A DNA stretch of 64,000 nucleotides from Porites lutea (lineage: Eukaryota > Cnidaria > Anthozoa > Scleractinia > Poritidae), in the NCBI RefSeq assembly GCF_958299795.1, contig NC_133207.1:34048140-34112139 (forward strand). The letters run 5' to 3'. The notes under the pieces were generated by a model. The model saw only the letters and a list, made by a program, of their open reading frames with translations. It made no database searches and was not told the DNA's origin. The position numbers and the translations under genes were made by a program. Below, piece after piece: positions 34,653 through 47,500 of this stretch; the first letter of the stretch is position 1; every line of letters begins with the position of its first letter.

Positions 34653-36942
34653 CCCCTTGTAGAATCAGACACTATGTAGAATCTATGCAAATGCTATGTC
34701 ACAAAGCTATGTAAAACCTATGTCAATCAGTCATACATTGCTTTAACCAGATCCTATGTTGTTTCTATGCCAGGACTATGTTTTTTGTATCGAAAATGCT
34801 ATGTTTTCGCTAGTCAAACGGAACCTACTTAAAAGCTATGTAGTTTTTAAAGGTAGGAATAAAGGAAGAAATGACATAGTTTCCACATAGCCTATACATA
34901 CAGTTTACTTAGCTTGTGGAAAGAGATTTTAGACTTCATAGTCATCCTCATAGAAAAATCATAGAAAATAAATAGCCTTCACATAGGACTGAAATAGAGT
35001 TTACATAGTAAAACGGAACAGGGAACAGTTGATTAAATAGCTTTTGAATAGGGTTTGCTTAGAATTTAGATAGCCTAGAAATAGTAAAAACATATGAAAA
35101 GCATAGCCTTTTTAAAGGTGACATATACTTTGCATAGCATTAAAATAGGGAAAACACAGAACAAATAGTTTTTGCATAGGTTTGAAATAGGATTTTAATA
35201 GTATTTGAATAGGTAAAACATATCACATACACAGGCTTTAACTAGAGTTCAAACAGAAATTACATAGAATTGACATAGTCTCTTATGTATGTAGGTTTCG
35301 ATCTGCTTAAGCAAATGTAGTGTTTGAAATACGCTCGTAAAAATCACCAAAATAGTAAAAATGGTATAAACATATGAATTAGAATACCTTTTACATTGGT
35401 ATGAAATAGGTTTTGAAACGAAAAATTGAAAAACTATAGCAATACAATACCACGAACACTAATAGTAGCACAAATGCAGTATTTTCATGGAGGTTTCAGA
35501 ATCGAAACCCCAAGTTAAAGTTTGCCTAATTTGCTTATCGTGTAGACTTTTTGCTGATGTCGTGCTCTTCAGTGCCATACAGTTTCCTTTTGACTGCAAC
35601 GAATAAGTATCTGCAAACAGAAAAGTGGAGATTTTAAGGCAAATGAACATAAAAACAACCTGACGTTTTAGAATTGAAACGAAGGAGTATCAAAGCGCAA
35701 TCGAAGGTGACCGATCCTTGTTCAGATACTCGAAAAAGGGAGACAACACAGGCAAATCGAAACTTAATTGAGAAAAATATCACTTACCAATGTTAGGAAT
35801 ACTTTTTGTTGAGCCTGGCAGGAAAAAGACTGGAAATTGAAGTTAAAAGAAACGTCTTCTTGTAAAAATGCACGCTTACAGCTCGTCTTCTTTGACTTGA
35901 AAGCGCCCGCGTGGAAACAGACAATTTTCTCACCTTTTCATTGGTTGAAAAGACCCACGTGAAGATAAAACGCACAATACGCATGTGTTAAACTCACGGG
36001 CTTCCCTGGAAACTAGTGAAAACAAAATGGCTGACAAACACCGAGGACTGCAGCTAGCGTTTCGCAGTTTTGACCATGCAGTTATATTCAGGAGACGTCC
36101 ACAATCAAGACGAAGGATCGAACCCAATATAAAAGAAGAAAATGATACATGGAAGTATCATTTCAAGTGAAGAAACTCTAGGGAAAAGCTAGAAAGGAAA
36201 GTTAAGACAGGGATGATGGATGTAGCGATTCAATGCTTAACAAAAATCTTCTCACTAAGAAACTATCTGCAAGCACAAAAAGAATTATAGTGCATGATTT
36301 TTCACTGTTTTAGTTTAAAACACTGCTTTTTACTTTGGAAGTATGCTTATCAACATGTCAGTCACTTAAAAGCTATGTTGGAATATCACATAGGAAACGC
36401 ATAGACTACATTATTTCATATGAGTGATCCAGGAAAAATACGTCTATGTAAAAGCTATGTAAGCTTTATCTCATGATAAAGGTAAATTAAAATGTCACAT
36501 AGTGAATACATAGGCTGCAAATATGTTTCATCACATAGCATAGAATATACATAGCACTATGTAAAAGCTAAGAAACTTGTTGGAAATAAAAATGAAGATC
36601 GAGATGCTATGTAAAAACTATTTTGCTTTGATGCATAGTGAATACATAGGATGCTAATCGGAAGGAAAAGCAGAACTTTCTATTGCATAGTAAATACATA
36701 GCTATGTAAAGACTATGAAAAGATTTTGAATAGTATTTGCATAGGTATTCAAAAGCTATGTGCTTTTCAAATAGCCTAAACATAGTTTCAACATAGATTT
36801 TGCATACTTTGGACTATGTTGTTTGGTGTGTTACATAGTTAATACATAGACAGTAGTGAACATAACATAGCTGAAACATAGTCCAACATAGTAAACAAAT
36901 AGCATGAGCATAGGTTTTGCATATGTCTGGTTCTACAAGGGG
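34653..36942. mobile_element. 2.3-kb element made of CTATGT/ACATAG motif arrays around a unique core
   Basis: Ends are inverted CCCCTTGTAGAAYCAGACA, 19 bp with one mismatch. Inside are two arrays (about 34665-35290 and 36345-36930) in which CTATGT and its complement ACATAG recur every 10-25 bp in degenerate units such as gctatgtaaaa and aaatagnnttnnatag; each array runs from mainly CTATGT to mainly ACATAG. The core (35290-36340) is non-repetitive. On the minus strand it has candidate donors (after 35792 and near 35937) and an acceptor near 35612; on the plus strand it has an ATG in aaaatggctgac at 36028. No transposase was recognised and no target duplication is clear. Confidence 0.7.
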
Positions 36943-37001
36943 AGACAATTTGGAGGTAAAAATTGCTTATTGTACTTTAGCATAGAAAGGAGAAGCACTC
37001 C

Positions 37002-39159
37002 TCAATTTGCAATATCATCATCAAAGTATCTTTCCTCTTCATCTCTCTCTCTAATTTTCAAGTCATCATACTCATCATTTGTGTCAACAGTGCTATAATC
37101 AAATTCCTCCTCTTCACCTCGCATAAATTTATCTTGCATGGCACTTAAAAATTCTTCATGCAGCATCAGTTTCTCTTTCTCTGTAGGACAGCCTTTGAGG
37201 GGACTCCCTGACTCCACTACAAGAAAAGAACAAGAATATGAGAAGAAATGGTGTAGAATAGGTCTTTTAGAATTAAGTATCTTTGAGAAAAATGAATAAC
37301 TCAGGAGGCATTCTACATTCTCTGCGATAACTAGTAACTAGCCATATAAAGCTCTGAGCCTTATAATATATGCACTTTTGCTCAGCCAGCCCAAGAAGAT
37401 GATCCTGTAAAGCCCAAGATACACCTCCAAAACAATTCTTCCTTCCTTAAAAAGGTGTGCTAATTTTGACCAGTTGAAACAGCAACAGTTTTCAGAAAAT
37501 CCCTGCACCTTGTAAAAGCAAACTGCACAAGGTTGCCTTATGAGTATTTACTGTTTCTTGCCACTAGTGACTACTTGCAATTGAAGCAACATGTACTTTC
37601 TACTAGCATTGTTTTTCTTTGTGTAATCTCCATGCAGTCTTCACACAGTTGGGAAATAAATTATGCACTTGTTTCTAGGAAATTTTAATTCAATGGACTG
37701 ACCACTGAGTCGTTTCGCCATCATCCCATTGGCTAATGTCTTTATTTGTGCTGCACATTCCTCATCCTTTAGCCATGACACAAAAAAGTGTGATATTCAT
37801 GTATATACCTTGTTCTTTGAGCCACTGATCAGGCAAAAGAAGTGAGGGGAATGGCCTAACATATTAGTAAAATGACTTCAGACATTAGTGAACAGGATGT
37901 TTGCAATACAGCTTGTGTAGGCAAAACAACCATACATGGTGGATATGTTACAAATCCCACCAGCCTATCCCTGAAGAGGGATGCATGTACCAAAAAGAAA
38001 AAAAGTAATTCAAACCCCCTAAACCCATCTTAAAACTGGCAACACAAGCATACACAAATTCCATTGATGCTCAGTCATGTCCACAAATTAGAGTCCTGGG
38101 ATGGCCACCGATAGGTGCAATAATTCTTATACAACTCACACACATAATGAAGAATATCAATCAGATGAGCTATGCATACACCCAGACACAGGACAATTTC
38201 CCATACCCAACTCACAATATATATCAATGTAAGGAAGATCATTGCAGTTGAAGATGCAACTTATGCAGTTGCATTAAGTAAGAGCCTGAAAAAATTCAGG
38301 GTTGCTGGCAAGCCTAAATTTTTTCAGGCTTTAAGATGCATCTTCAACTGTAATGATTTTCTTCATTTGTAAGGATGATGCAAAGAGATATGAGCAGGAA
38401 AACAGCAGGGGGGGTGGGATAGGGGATGAGAGCAAACTCTCTCCCACTCCCTCTCTTTCTCCTTGTCTTCTCCCACTCTCTCACTTTGCACCGCACCCCA
38501 CTGAACGCCATGAACAGGCTAATACATTACAAACGAACAAACTAGTTACCATTTTCAAGTGAACTATCACTATCTGACTCATCCTCTTCCTCCTGCATAC
38601 AACTTTCCTGATCTCTGTGATATTCTAGTAACCAATTATCCATTTCCTTCTCTTGTTGCCTCATTAGAATATCAGAAAAATTAAGATCATCTCCCATTTC
38701 TGCTTTGTCTCTCTCGAATTTTTCTTCCTCGGTTAAATACTGCCCTATGTATTGTTCGTATAGCAAGGGAGATCTCTTTCTCATATTCTCTTCGCTGAAG
38801 TAATCAGAATCGTTCATTAATCTTTGAAGGCATTCATAGCGTCTATTTCGAACTCCAGTTTTACTCTTTTTGATATCGAGGATATTTTTCACTTCTTTAA
38901 TACGAAAGTCTATTTCATAATCGCCCTTTAAATGATTAAAATTTGCCAGATCGTCTTCAGTAAGATGTCTTCCAAATCTCATTAGAAAAGATGAAGGACT
39001 CTTATCCAAGATTTCATGCAAAATTGCTATTTTCTCATCTACAGTAAAATCAGGTTCTCCCCTTTGCTGGCTTTTCACGACAACATCGCTATTCGCAATC
39101 CGGGAGAGCATATCTTCTACCCGATTCTCAACTTCTATTTCTGTTGACGAAGACGCCAT
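37002..39159 (-). CDS. CCDC97: CCDC97-like coiled-coil protein (complete, 2 exons)
   Basis: Orthologue of CCDC97, a conserved animal protein reported in spliceosome-related complexes. Exons on the minus strand: 38550-39159 and 37002-37216, phase 1 intron, 274 residues (human 343). The start MASSSTEIEVENRVEDML was chosen at the first ATG, in acATGGCG context. Exon 1 has the family core: DEKIAILHEILDKSPSSFLM, RFGRHLTEDDLANF and NRRYECLQRLM, then LYEQYIGQYLTEEEKFERD. Exon 2 has the acidic tail FMRGEEEEFDYSTVDTN and DLKIRERDEEERYFDDD, closely like the human FDYSTVDDN...DEEERYFDEE. Glu/Asp-rich, with no membrane segment. The intron contains a palindromic SINE-like repeat and part of a MITE. Confidence 0.93.
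38236..38362. repeat. Palindromic SINE-tail repeat in CCDC97 intron
   Basis: gaagatcattgcagttgaag followed by atgca is mirrored by tgcatcttcaactgtaatga. Inside are two opposed copies of the ctgaaaaaattcagg tail motif shared with the SINEs near 12890, 22863 and 62636. Looks like two SINE tails inserted head to head or a derived foldback. Confidence 0.65.
38400..38530. repeat. Partial MITE related to the one at 59966-60158
   Basis: The right end (actgaacgccatgaacaggc, then ta) matches cugaacgcctggaacaggcta-type ends of the 59966-60158 element, and the interior is similarly rich in ctctcccac. The left end is not recognisable. Confidence 0.45.
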
Positions 39160-40196
39160 GTTTCTTTAACAAGTTGGTTCCAAGCCCTCACGGTGTATCA
39201 AGTCTCGTGACCGGAAATCAAAAGGAAACGTAAACGAAAGTAAAACGCGGGAAAATTCCGATTGATCAATAAATAATGAAGTCCATTGATCAATAAATGA
39301 TGATGTTTTCCGTCACATGATACTCACAAGATCATAGCTTAAAAATACAACTGAAACCGGTGAAACAGGCTGCATGCCAGCAGTTCAGGGGAATTTAAAC
39401 TATCTGGGCAAGCAAACAAACATTTCCTTACTGACATTTGACCGTGTTATATATAGAATCTTAATATAAATGTTTTATTCCTAAAAGATAACTTTGATCG
39501 GGATAACACGGTATAAAACGACACAACTTTGGTCAATAGTAATTTCAAACTTAATTTTTAATCCACATACATAAAACAGAATGTACACTATTTTGTACAA
39601 AGTTTACATCAGAATCCAATGGCCTGAAATATTTACATGCAATTTTTCTTACTCGTATACGAATATTATGCAACCTCTCAAGTTAAAACAAGTTTATACT
39701 ATGAATTTACGGATCATTAATAATTCACATACTATGGTGGGCACCACCTACTATAAATGTCTCCAATGAAACAATTCATTGTGTATAAGCTCTACTGACT
39801 GTTTACAGTGACTTTACTGCTCCTAAAATAACCGAAAACAAATTTTCTTTACATTAACTGTGCAAAAATATATATTTTAAATCATAAAGTAACTTCTGAC
39901 ACATTTTGATATACGCGAAAGAGCGTTTGTCCATTCATGCGATAACAATATTATGATACAACATCTTACAAATAGACCGTAACTCATTTAAATGACAGAA
40001 TTTATAACTTCCTATAAACGAAAAGTTTTAAAGTTCCATACACTGATATCCAGTCCTCGTAAATAATAACATTCCAGATTATAATTTTGCGTTGTGTTCG
40101 CCAGCGATCGCCGAGAGCCAAATGTTTCCGCCTTTAGTTTCACTTTGCAACGTAAACAAAAGGAGCGAGTCTTTTAGAGAATCCAGTCACGCTTGC
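39160..40196. other. Intergenic / probable 3' UTR of the small membrane protein gene
   Basis: No exon recognised. A minus-strand aataaa at about 39473-39478 could serve the small gene at 40197-40517. Otherwise AT-rich. Confidence 0.4.
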
Positions 40197-40517
40197 CTAT
40201 CTTCCAGCGAAGCGGAAAGCTTGTAGCCACATCCTATCTCTTTCACTTAAATTTGACATCGTAGATACACCAGAAAAGTTTGAAGCGCCAGAAATCGTAC
40301 GGATCCGTTTCCTGCCTTTATACGGCATCTGCCATGTGGTCGGTTCCTCCACGGACATACTGTCGAGTGAATCAAACGATTCTTGACTAGTTGTTTGGGC
40401 CTCTGTACACGAACATGACCTGCCTTTTCTTCTCAACTTCTTTCTTCGAATCACAATTGGAAAACAGCCTCCTAAAATGAACAGGAACACAACAAGAACT
40501 CGCGAAATGAGCGACAT
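40197..40517 (-). CDS. Small putative single-pass membrane protein (single exon, hypothetical)
   Basis: An open frame of 106 residues from MSLISRVLVVFLFILGGCFP, an N-terminal signal-anchor of about 17 hydrophobic residues, immediately followed by IRRKKLRRKGRSCSC. This basic stop-transfer and Cys-rich stretch would be cytosolic and could be palmitoylated. The rest is Ser/Thr-rich with a C-terminal block SERDRMWLQAFRFAGR. Composition is protein-like and codon use is even. I recognise no family. The frame is open for 38 codons upstream of the chosen Met, so a longer N-terminus is possible, but the chosen start places the hydrophobic segment at the terminus. May be single-exon or have a 5' non-coding exon. 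Confidence 0.45.
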   Translation of the reverse strand: MSLISRVLVVFLFILGGCFPIVIRRKKLRRKGRSCSCTEAQTTSQESFDSLDSMSVEEPTTWQMPYKGRKRIRTISGASNFSGVSTMSNLSERDRMWLQAFRFAGR

Positions 40518-40699
40518 CGTAATTACCGTCTCTCGACAAAGCGCGCCACTTGAAACTGAAATGCTAATGATTTCGTGTCTGCATTTATCCGTCACTACAG
40601 CGACCTTTGTACCAAAACAAAATGACGTCACCGACAGAAAAGACCTCAGGCGGGTAGTACTAGTGTATTAATAACTGAGTGCAAGTTTCAGAGAGTTGG

Positions 40700-42360
40700 A
40701 GAAACAAGTCAGAATAAATCCTGGTTCAGAAACAAAATGGAGATTTATGTGAGTGTTTTGAATGAGTTGTATACCTTAATTTGGAGGGTTACTAAAAGGA
40801 TTCTTTCAAGCGGAAGTAATTCTTTCTTACCTACCCCTACTTGGGATTTGCCAGTGTGAGTCTTGGCGGGAATTCATGAGTGGGACATGAGTGTCTTGTG
40901 ACATGCCAAATCGGATTGCTGTCCTCATGACTGTTTATATTTTAGTTTTAGGCAGATGAAAGTTAAACAAAGAAGAACAAATCGAAGTAGGTGAAATTTA
41001 GATCATTTGGAAAAAGGAAAATGACGAAAATATTCACCATTTTAGACATTTTCTTCACTGTACGTGCTTTATGTCATTCATTATTCCCAGGGTGCAAGAA
41101 TTTTTTTCATTCCGCGACATTAATCCTGTTTGTGCAGATGTGCAACTTTTGTTTTGCATGTTGATGATCGCTATTTTGCCGTTGGTCATCTGAGAGTGAC
41201 AAGGAGAAAATAGCACACCTCGTGACACGTGCAGTTGTTCATTGGAAGGTCGAACAAGGGTATTTTACGACCTTCTTACCCTGCGGAGATCAATGAGATG
41301 ATGCAAAAAATACAAACAGTTACAACGACTCATCGAGTTATAAAGTTAAGTAGAGGCAAAAATACTGCAAAAATAACGCGTGCGCAGGGTTTGAAAAAGC
41401 TCCTGAGACGCTGCGGCTTTGCCGGGAACTATCCGGAATCCCGGCTCAGGAATCGGTGGAGGTTGTTCAGCGCCAATACTTAATTTCGCTATTAAACCTG
41501 ACTAATCATTGGCCTTACGCCCTTACATGGTATCTAAGTAAAATTAAATAATCTAACGAAAAGATAAAACATAACCACAATTTCTTTTAAAAATTCAGTT
41601 TTTAATAATAGTGATAATAAAAACAGGGCTTGCTGTAAATGTGTTCTCGTTTACACTATCACGTGAATGACTCAAATTCACACACGTGGCATAAAACCGG
41701 AACAATGCTGGCCAACGCGTATAACGGGCAGTATACACTTAAGTCCAGTATGAATTCACATGTTGATTTTATTTTGTTTTAAGCAAATGGTGAAGTTCCG
41801 TCTAAAGTCGATAAAGCAAACAATTTGCTCTTGTTGCTGATGTTGCTCCTGCACGCCCCGCTGCACGCACGCTGTTCGTGCCTGAAGAAGAACAGCAGGT
41901 TGTCATGTTTGATCAAGTTACGTCTGGCTCCAGTGTAGAGCCAAATGGATTAAAAACAAAGCTGGCTAGTCTTCAAACCACCCTGGCTATCATTTTCCTT
42001 TTCGATGCTTAGCCGACGGAATTTTCTCACGTCAACTCAATTGTTTCACCCGTCCACCCTGTTTGTAAAAGAAAAGAAAAGAAACCAATTACAATGTGAA
42101 GTTATTCTCAGTCAGTTTCTTTTTTTTGTGACCGTGGCCGCCATTTCCTCCTCCTTTGCTGAAGTGGTGATCGAGATGTGCTAGTTGTTCCTCGTGATTG
42201 CTGTGTTTGTGTTGGCTTCTCATGTGGAACGGCCATGTCAGTCGGTAATGGTTTGACCCGTTATTTTGAGGGCTCATTCTGTGCATTCTGTGCATGCTGT
42301 GAGCTCTGCAAGTAGCCCGGGCCCAGGCCCAAGTTACTCCGTGTATAGACGGATACATGT
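40700..42360. other. Intergenic, unresolved
   Basis: An open frame at 41229-41483 encodes 84 basic residues (MQLFIGRSNKG onward) that I do not recognise. A His-rich minus-strand frame at 42089-42388 also lacks recognisable features. Neither has enough support to call a gene. No transposon ends resolved here. Confidence 0.35.
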
Positions 42361-42369
42361 TGGAAAGGA

Positions 42370-42453
42370 CCAAGAACGAAAAGTCCAAAGACTACTGCAA
42401 AGCTGATCTAAAACAACGTGTATTGCAGTAGTCTTTGGACTTCTCGTTCTTGG
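42370..42453. repeat. Hairpin repeat
   Basis: Arms of about 31 bp (ccaagaacgaaaagtccaaa, then gactactgcaa) in inverted orientation around a spacer of about 22 bp. One mismatch in the arms seen by eye. Likely a foldback MITE. Confidence 0.75.
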
Positions 42454-42989
42454 TTCTCTATATTTTGGCTGATTTGATCTCTTTTCTAGAGATCCAACGT
42501 TTACAACTAGCAGGATCTTCGTCCACGGTTTTTGCAGCTAATTTAATCCTTTATGTTGGAAAAGCCTACACCGTTTTTCGATCACTCTCCTGTGAAGGCT
42601 GGTTAAACATTTCCCCTCCAACGAATAATTCCTTCCCCGAAATGACGTACGGGAATTGAACTGAACGATCTTCCAAAACAATTTCAATAGAACTTCTTAT
42701 CCAGTGAGAGATTTATCAATGATTGAGATCGAAAGACATTCAAGAAATAATCCAAGACTTCGAAACACAGCACTTCAATTCATATGACAAAAACGTTGTT
42801 GACAATGTTGTATCCCGAAATATATTTATATTTTGCATCATAATCTACTGTAAAAAAGGTGATTTGTTTTTACATGGGGTCGCTGTAACTCTTTTACAAA
42901 TCGCCCTTATGGTCTTTTTTAACATTGTTATGTCCATCACTTAATTTATTGCCATTAAGTCAGTAATAAATATATATATAAATAAATAT

Positions 42990-43690
42990 GACGATATAAT
43001 TGAAACTGTGGCCAAACGCTCTCTTCAAGTAGCGGTACGTAAAAACCCTAGGAAAACATCTCGACGAAATTACGCCTTGTTTGATAAAGATTCAAAAACA
43101 CGTTAAACGAAAGCATGGAAACCCTAATAATACTGACATAAGAGACAACTACCATAACTTGACAAAACAATATAAAGCTATACTTAGAACAAAACAACAA
43201 TGTTGTTTCAACGATAAATTAAATCTGCTAACTTCATTTTCAAACACAAAAAGTTTTTGGGATACCCTCAAAACTTTGAAAAAACACCACAATCCAGAAA
43301 CCAACTATCCAATTCCGGTTGATAAACTATATGACCATTTTAGTGCCCTTCACTCCAGCACAAAGGGCCAAACCGACTTTGATCGGCCCTAAACTTTAAT
43401 ATCGGAACCACAACTACTAGTGATGCCTCAAAACAAACTTGATGACCACCCCATTTCTGAAACGGAAATCATATCAGCTACTAAAAAACTTAAAACTAAA
43501 CTAAAAAAGCACGTGGCCTATGTAGTATTCATTACATCAGTTGCCCCTCATAATATCAATTCTTTTTTAGACTATCCTAAAGTCTGGATATTTCCCGGTC
43601 AGTTGGTCAAAAGGACCAATTACTGCAATCTATAAATCGGGTCACAAATCTGACCCTTCGAACTACCACTGGTCCACTAAAAAGTCTCGG
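42990..43690 (+). mobile_element. LINE fragment (CR1/L2-like ORF2, linker to early RT region), degraded
   Basis: The frame at 43081-43392 reads NYHNLTKQYKAILRTKQQ, SFSNTKSFWDTLKTLKK and PVDKLYDHFSALHSS, the pattern found between the endonuclease and reverse transcriptase of non-LTR elements. Further on, in a shifted frame, are PISETEIISATKKLKTK and, near 43620, ITAIYKSGHKSDPSNY, the usual RT motif (pitaIyKkGdksdpsNYR). At least two frameshifts and stops (for example after 43390) break it. Truncated at both ends. Confidence 0.75.
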
Positions 43691-43868
43691 AAAAAAGACA
43701 AAGCGTTCCCTAGAAGTTCCAAATGAAGCACTGCCCTCGAACTTTCGACCGGACCCATCAGGGTAAAGCTAACAGTTTCGGGTGAGGGATCGACGGAGGA
43801 GATGTCCACCATTGGCGCAAAATGTTGGTGTTGTGTTCACACCTTGAGTACCCTGACTACCCTATACG

Positions 43869-44007
43869 TAGCCTGCGTAGCTGGCGGGATTGTTGTGCCC
43901 CGGGCGGAGTCGCCAAGCGACGCGAGCAGCGTTCCCAATCTTAACGTGGCACCGCCGCCAAAAAACTACAACACTCGCCTGATCAGTCCTGCCAGCTACA
44001 CGGGCTA
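43869..44007. mobile_element. MULE-like MITE with TAGCCTGCGTAGCTGGCGGGA ends
   Basis: 139 bp; the left end TAGCCTGCGTAGCTGGCGGG matches the inverted right end TAGCCCGTGTAGCTGGCAGG. The 9-bp flanking repeat is CCCTATACG (43860-43868) and CCCTATATG (44008-44016), one mismatch. Confidence 0.85.
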
Positions 44008-44577
44008 CCCTATATGAAACTCAGTCTACATAGTTGCACTCTTTTGCCCCGTCAGATGCTATTTTTAAAACAGTGTTGAAAAAGGGACAATGCCCCAGTA
44101 CAAGGTCTCGCCCGAATTCTGGCGTGGTTACTTGAAAAAAGAGTGTGTTCACATTTGTCCTCGTCGAGTAACGTACTCAGGCATGCCCGGGCACCAAGTG
44201 TAAACGCTGCCTAAGACATCCGAACAGATAAAATAGTAATAGTAATCAGGACAGAAAAAAAAATCTTTTAGGCTCTCGTTCTATTTTTCGGGGGGCCAAA
44301 ACCGAAAATCCGGTTCCTCGTCGTCCCTTGGTCATTCTTTGCTCCAAAACCACACGCAAACGCTTGCTACGCAGGCTTAAGTTCAAAAGATTGAAAGATT
44401 CCATGCGCGCGCTTTTATATATTTCCATTCATGCGTCAGCAGCACGAATATTTACCAGTGATACGTTTATTTACTTTATACATATTCACGGTAGAATATA
44501 CACCAAGATCATAATACACAATAATAACATAAAGAAACTTAGAGTGAAGGTGGGATAAAGTGATTCCAGTTTGTCAT

Positions 44578-47500
44578 ATGGCAACCAAGGATAATCATAT
44601 TTTGAACGTTCAAGAGGACATCAGTAAGCTGGCGACCACTTCGTCCGGGTTGAAGGTAGTTGAAAGTGACGGTGATTTGCGTCGGAAGAGTCTTCCATCC
44701 ATCGCCCCGCTGAATCTCCAGGTCAGCAGTACAATGGAAGCTCCACGCAGCTGCAGCGCAAATGATGCATATTCACAAGATACATCTCTTATGGCGTGCT
44801 TGCTGCCCAGTATAGAAACCAAAGCTGCTTTTGAGGACAATTCGCCTTTGCTTCCAAGTCAAGCAGGGGTTAAAGCGAAAAGGTTAGCAAAAAAAAGGAT
44901 TTTTCACTCTTGCATAACATCAGTCTCCGCGACACATAAGTTAGGTTTCAACGCTGTCACCCATTTGCTGCTTGTTTTTCTCATCCTGTTTAGATCTTTT
45001 AGCCTCCAGGACTATCGAGTACTGACCTTATGTTTCCTTAAAATATTACCGCTGAATCATCATCAACAACAACAACAACAACAACATTTATTATTTATAG
45101 TGCGCCCTTTCTATATAATTATTAAAAGCGTATAACTGAGGTCACGGGCAGCTGTAAAAACAACTTGGTATTTTAGTTCGGCTGGCCTGCGGAACACTTT
45201 GAATGTCACTCTGTTGCTCGTTTTGAATAAATCCAGTCTAAACTGCAAACCATTTATTTCTCAGTTTCTAAGAAATACCATGCTTGCAGGCACTCCTCTC
45301 TCGCCTCTCACTCTTTCGTTCTTGATTACACGTCCATTTATTATTCCCCATGTGATTTTACATGATGCTGAAAACTGCTGCACTCTTTTTCGATAGTGGA
45401 GATGAATTCAAGACCAGTCCACGCGACACTTGTTGCATGACGCATGCCACAGAAGATCTCGGTTTTATAGCATCAGCCAGTGCTGAGAAGGTAAGCCAAA
45501 CCTTAACAGCTAACAGAAATACGCATGTTAACGTCACTCGACCTGGCTCGTGATGATTTTTTATGTTTTGAACCGCTTATTAGCCCATAAAATGCACATT
45601 TATCTTTCTAACGAAGGATATCTTCGAAGACGGCCAAACCGAGGACACAGTAACACTTGATGGATTAGTACCAGATGTACTGTTTGCGCCAAGAGGACCC
45701 TCCACTGAAAAAGTGCAATTTAGGAGTAAGCGGAAATCTCTAGCTCCTTCTGAAGTTAAAAGGTACTTTTTATGGTTACCTTGTTTTTCTTGGACAAAAA
45801 ACTAAAACTTTGATTGTAAAGTTCGTTTATTCTTTAAATAGCTTTTCAAATTGGATGGTGAACTAATATAAATTAAAAAAAGCAATCTATCCCCCTTTTT
45901 GGCTTTATGGAGGCGAGTACTAGGCCAAATTCAAAGTCATCCTATGTTATATTAGTCTCCCTTGCAGCCTTGGGGGGAGCGTTGCGTGACATCCAAAAAA
46001 CGGCTGCGAGGGAGACTAATGTTATATCAGTCTCTTCTTTAATATTATTTGTGATGGCAGAGAAGCCACCAAGTATGACTGCATGAAATTTATTAGTTCT
46101 GTGGAGCCGGGAGCTGGGACTGTCCAAAGACAGCATGAGTAAACGATAAAGTATAAATAGCTAATATAATCCCAACAAGCCAAAGAGGTTTCTAGTAATT
46201 GTACCACATGTTCTAGATAGCAATTAAAAATGTGTTGGTAGTAGAACTAGTAGTCCAGCCGGGCACAACGTGAAGATAAATAAAATGATTTGAGCCCCTC
46301 TGTATACAGTCTATAAATGATTTAGTTACCTGGGGGATATTTGACCCTCCGACAATGAATCATCGAGGGTAAAATTTGCACGTGTGCAGTTGTGACTAAA
46401 AGTCCTAAAACTCGAATCCTTATACTGTTACCTTCAGCAGCCGCACCCAAATCTGCCCACGCAAATCTAAGATCACTGTCATTTACCCTCCCGCAAGGGA
46501 CTTGAATCGTACCCTAGTGTTTTAGTTGACAAATGAAATAAATATCGACAAAAAAAGATAGCACAAAAAAATCGTAATTAGAGTTAGCTAATATGCCAGA
46601 ATATCGTGAATTTTTTTTAAACAGAGGTTCTTCTAGCCTCCCCGCAGACGTCCTTTGGGGTTAACGAGCCCCAAAGGACGTCTGCGGGGAGGCTAAGGTT
46701 TCTTCAATCTCATAGCATAGACAATGAAGAAGCCACAGTGCTGAGGTCCCACTCACCCTGCGGCGAGACGAATGATAGAGAACAAGAAACGGAGGAGCAG
46801 AATAAAAACCAACAGACGGCAAAAGAAAATAAAGAAGAAACCAACCAAAACCAACACTCAGGTCAAGAAAGAATCAACAACAAAGAGAGCATTTCAAGAA
46901 ATGATACCAAAATCAGCAAGGCTTTGGAGGTAAGAGCATAGTTTGCCGGACCCCTCCAAAGAAGCGGTCGATGACGGGAAGTCAGTTTCGTAACCACCCG
47001 AAAATAGTTCAGCAAACGCTTACACAGTTTTGAAGTAAGACCTTCTTTGCGATTTGAAAAATCTCTGCTCACTTGGCTAACCAGTTGGAAAGGAATCCAG
47101 AGCTACGTATAAACAACTCAGCCTGTTGTTATGAAACATGATCCTCCAAAAATGTTAGATGATTGTACAGCCATCCAATAGTGTGTAATGTTAGAAGTGA
47201 ACAACATAACAGAAGATGCGATGCGTCCAAAACTGCTTAAGTGCCGTGGTCAACTGATGTCAATCGTTTTCTCACCAGCCAAGTGCCGTTTCTTTTCCAC
47301 AAGAGTTAACTTTAACTTTGGCTGTTTAATCAGTTGTGTCACTCTATACCAGGTGAATAATAAACACGTTAATTCATAGAAGTTGTTGGAAGTTGAATTG
47401 ATTATTGGAGTCATTTTTCCTCAGCAGCTGTCTGATACGATGCAGCCTCTTGCCCCACTCCCCTTCGTACAAGCAGGCACTAGTCGGCGAAGATCGTCAA

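Noticed and set aside
34600-36950. CRISPR-like array
   Set aside because: Motif spacing is irregular, units are degenerate and in both orientations, and the genome is eukaryotic.
42089-42388. His-rich minus-strand protein
   Set aside because: No family resemblance, ends in a hairpin repeat; not enough support.
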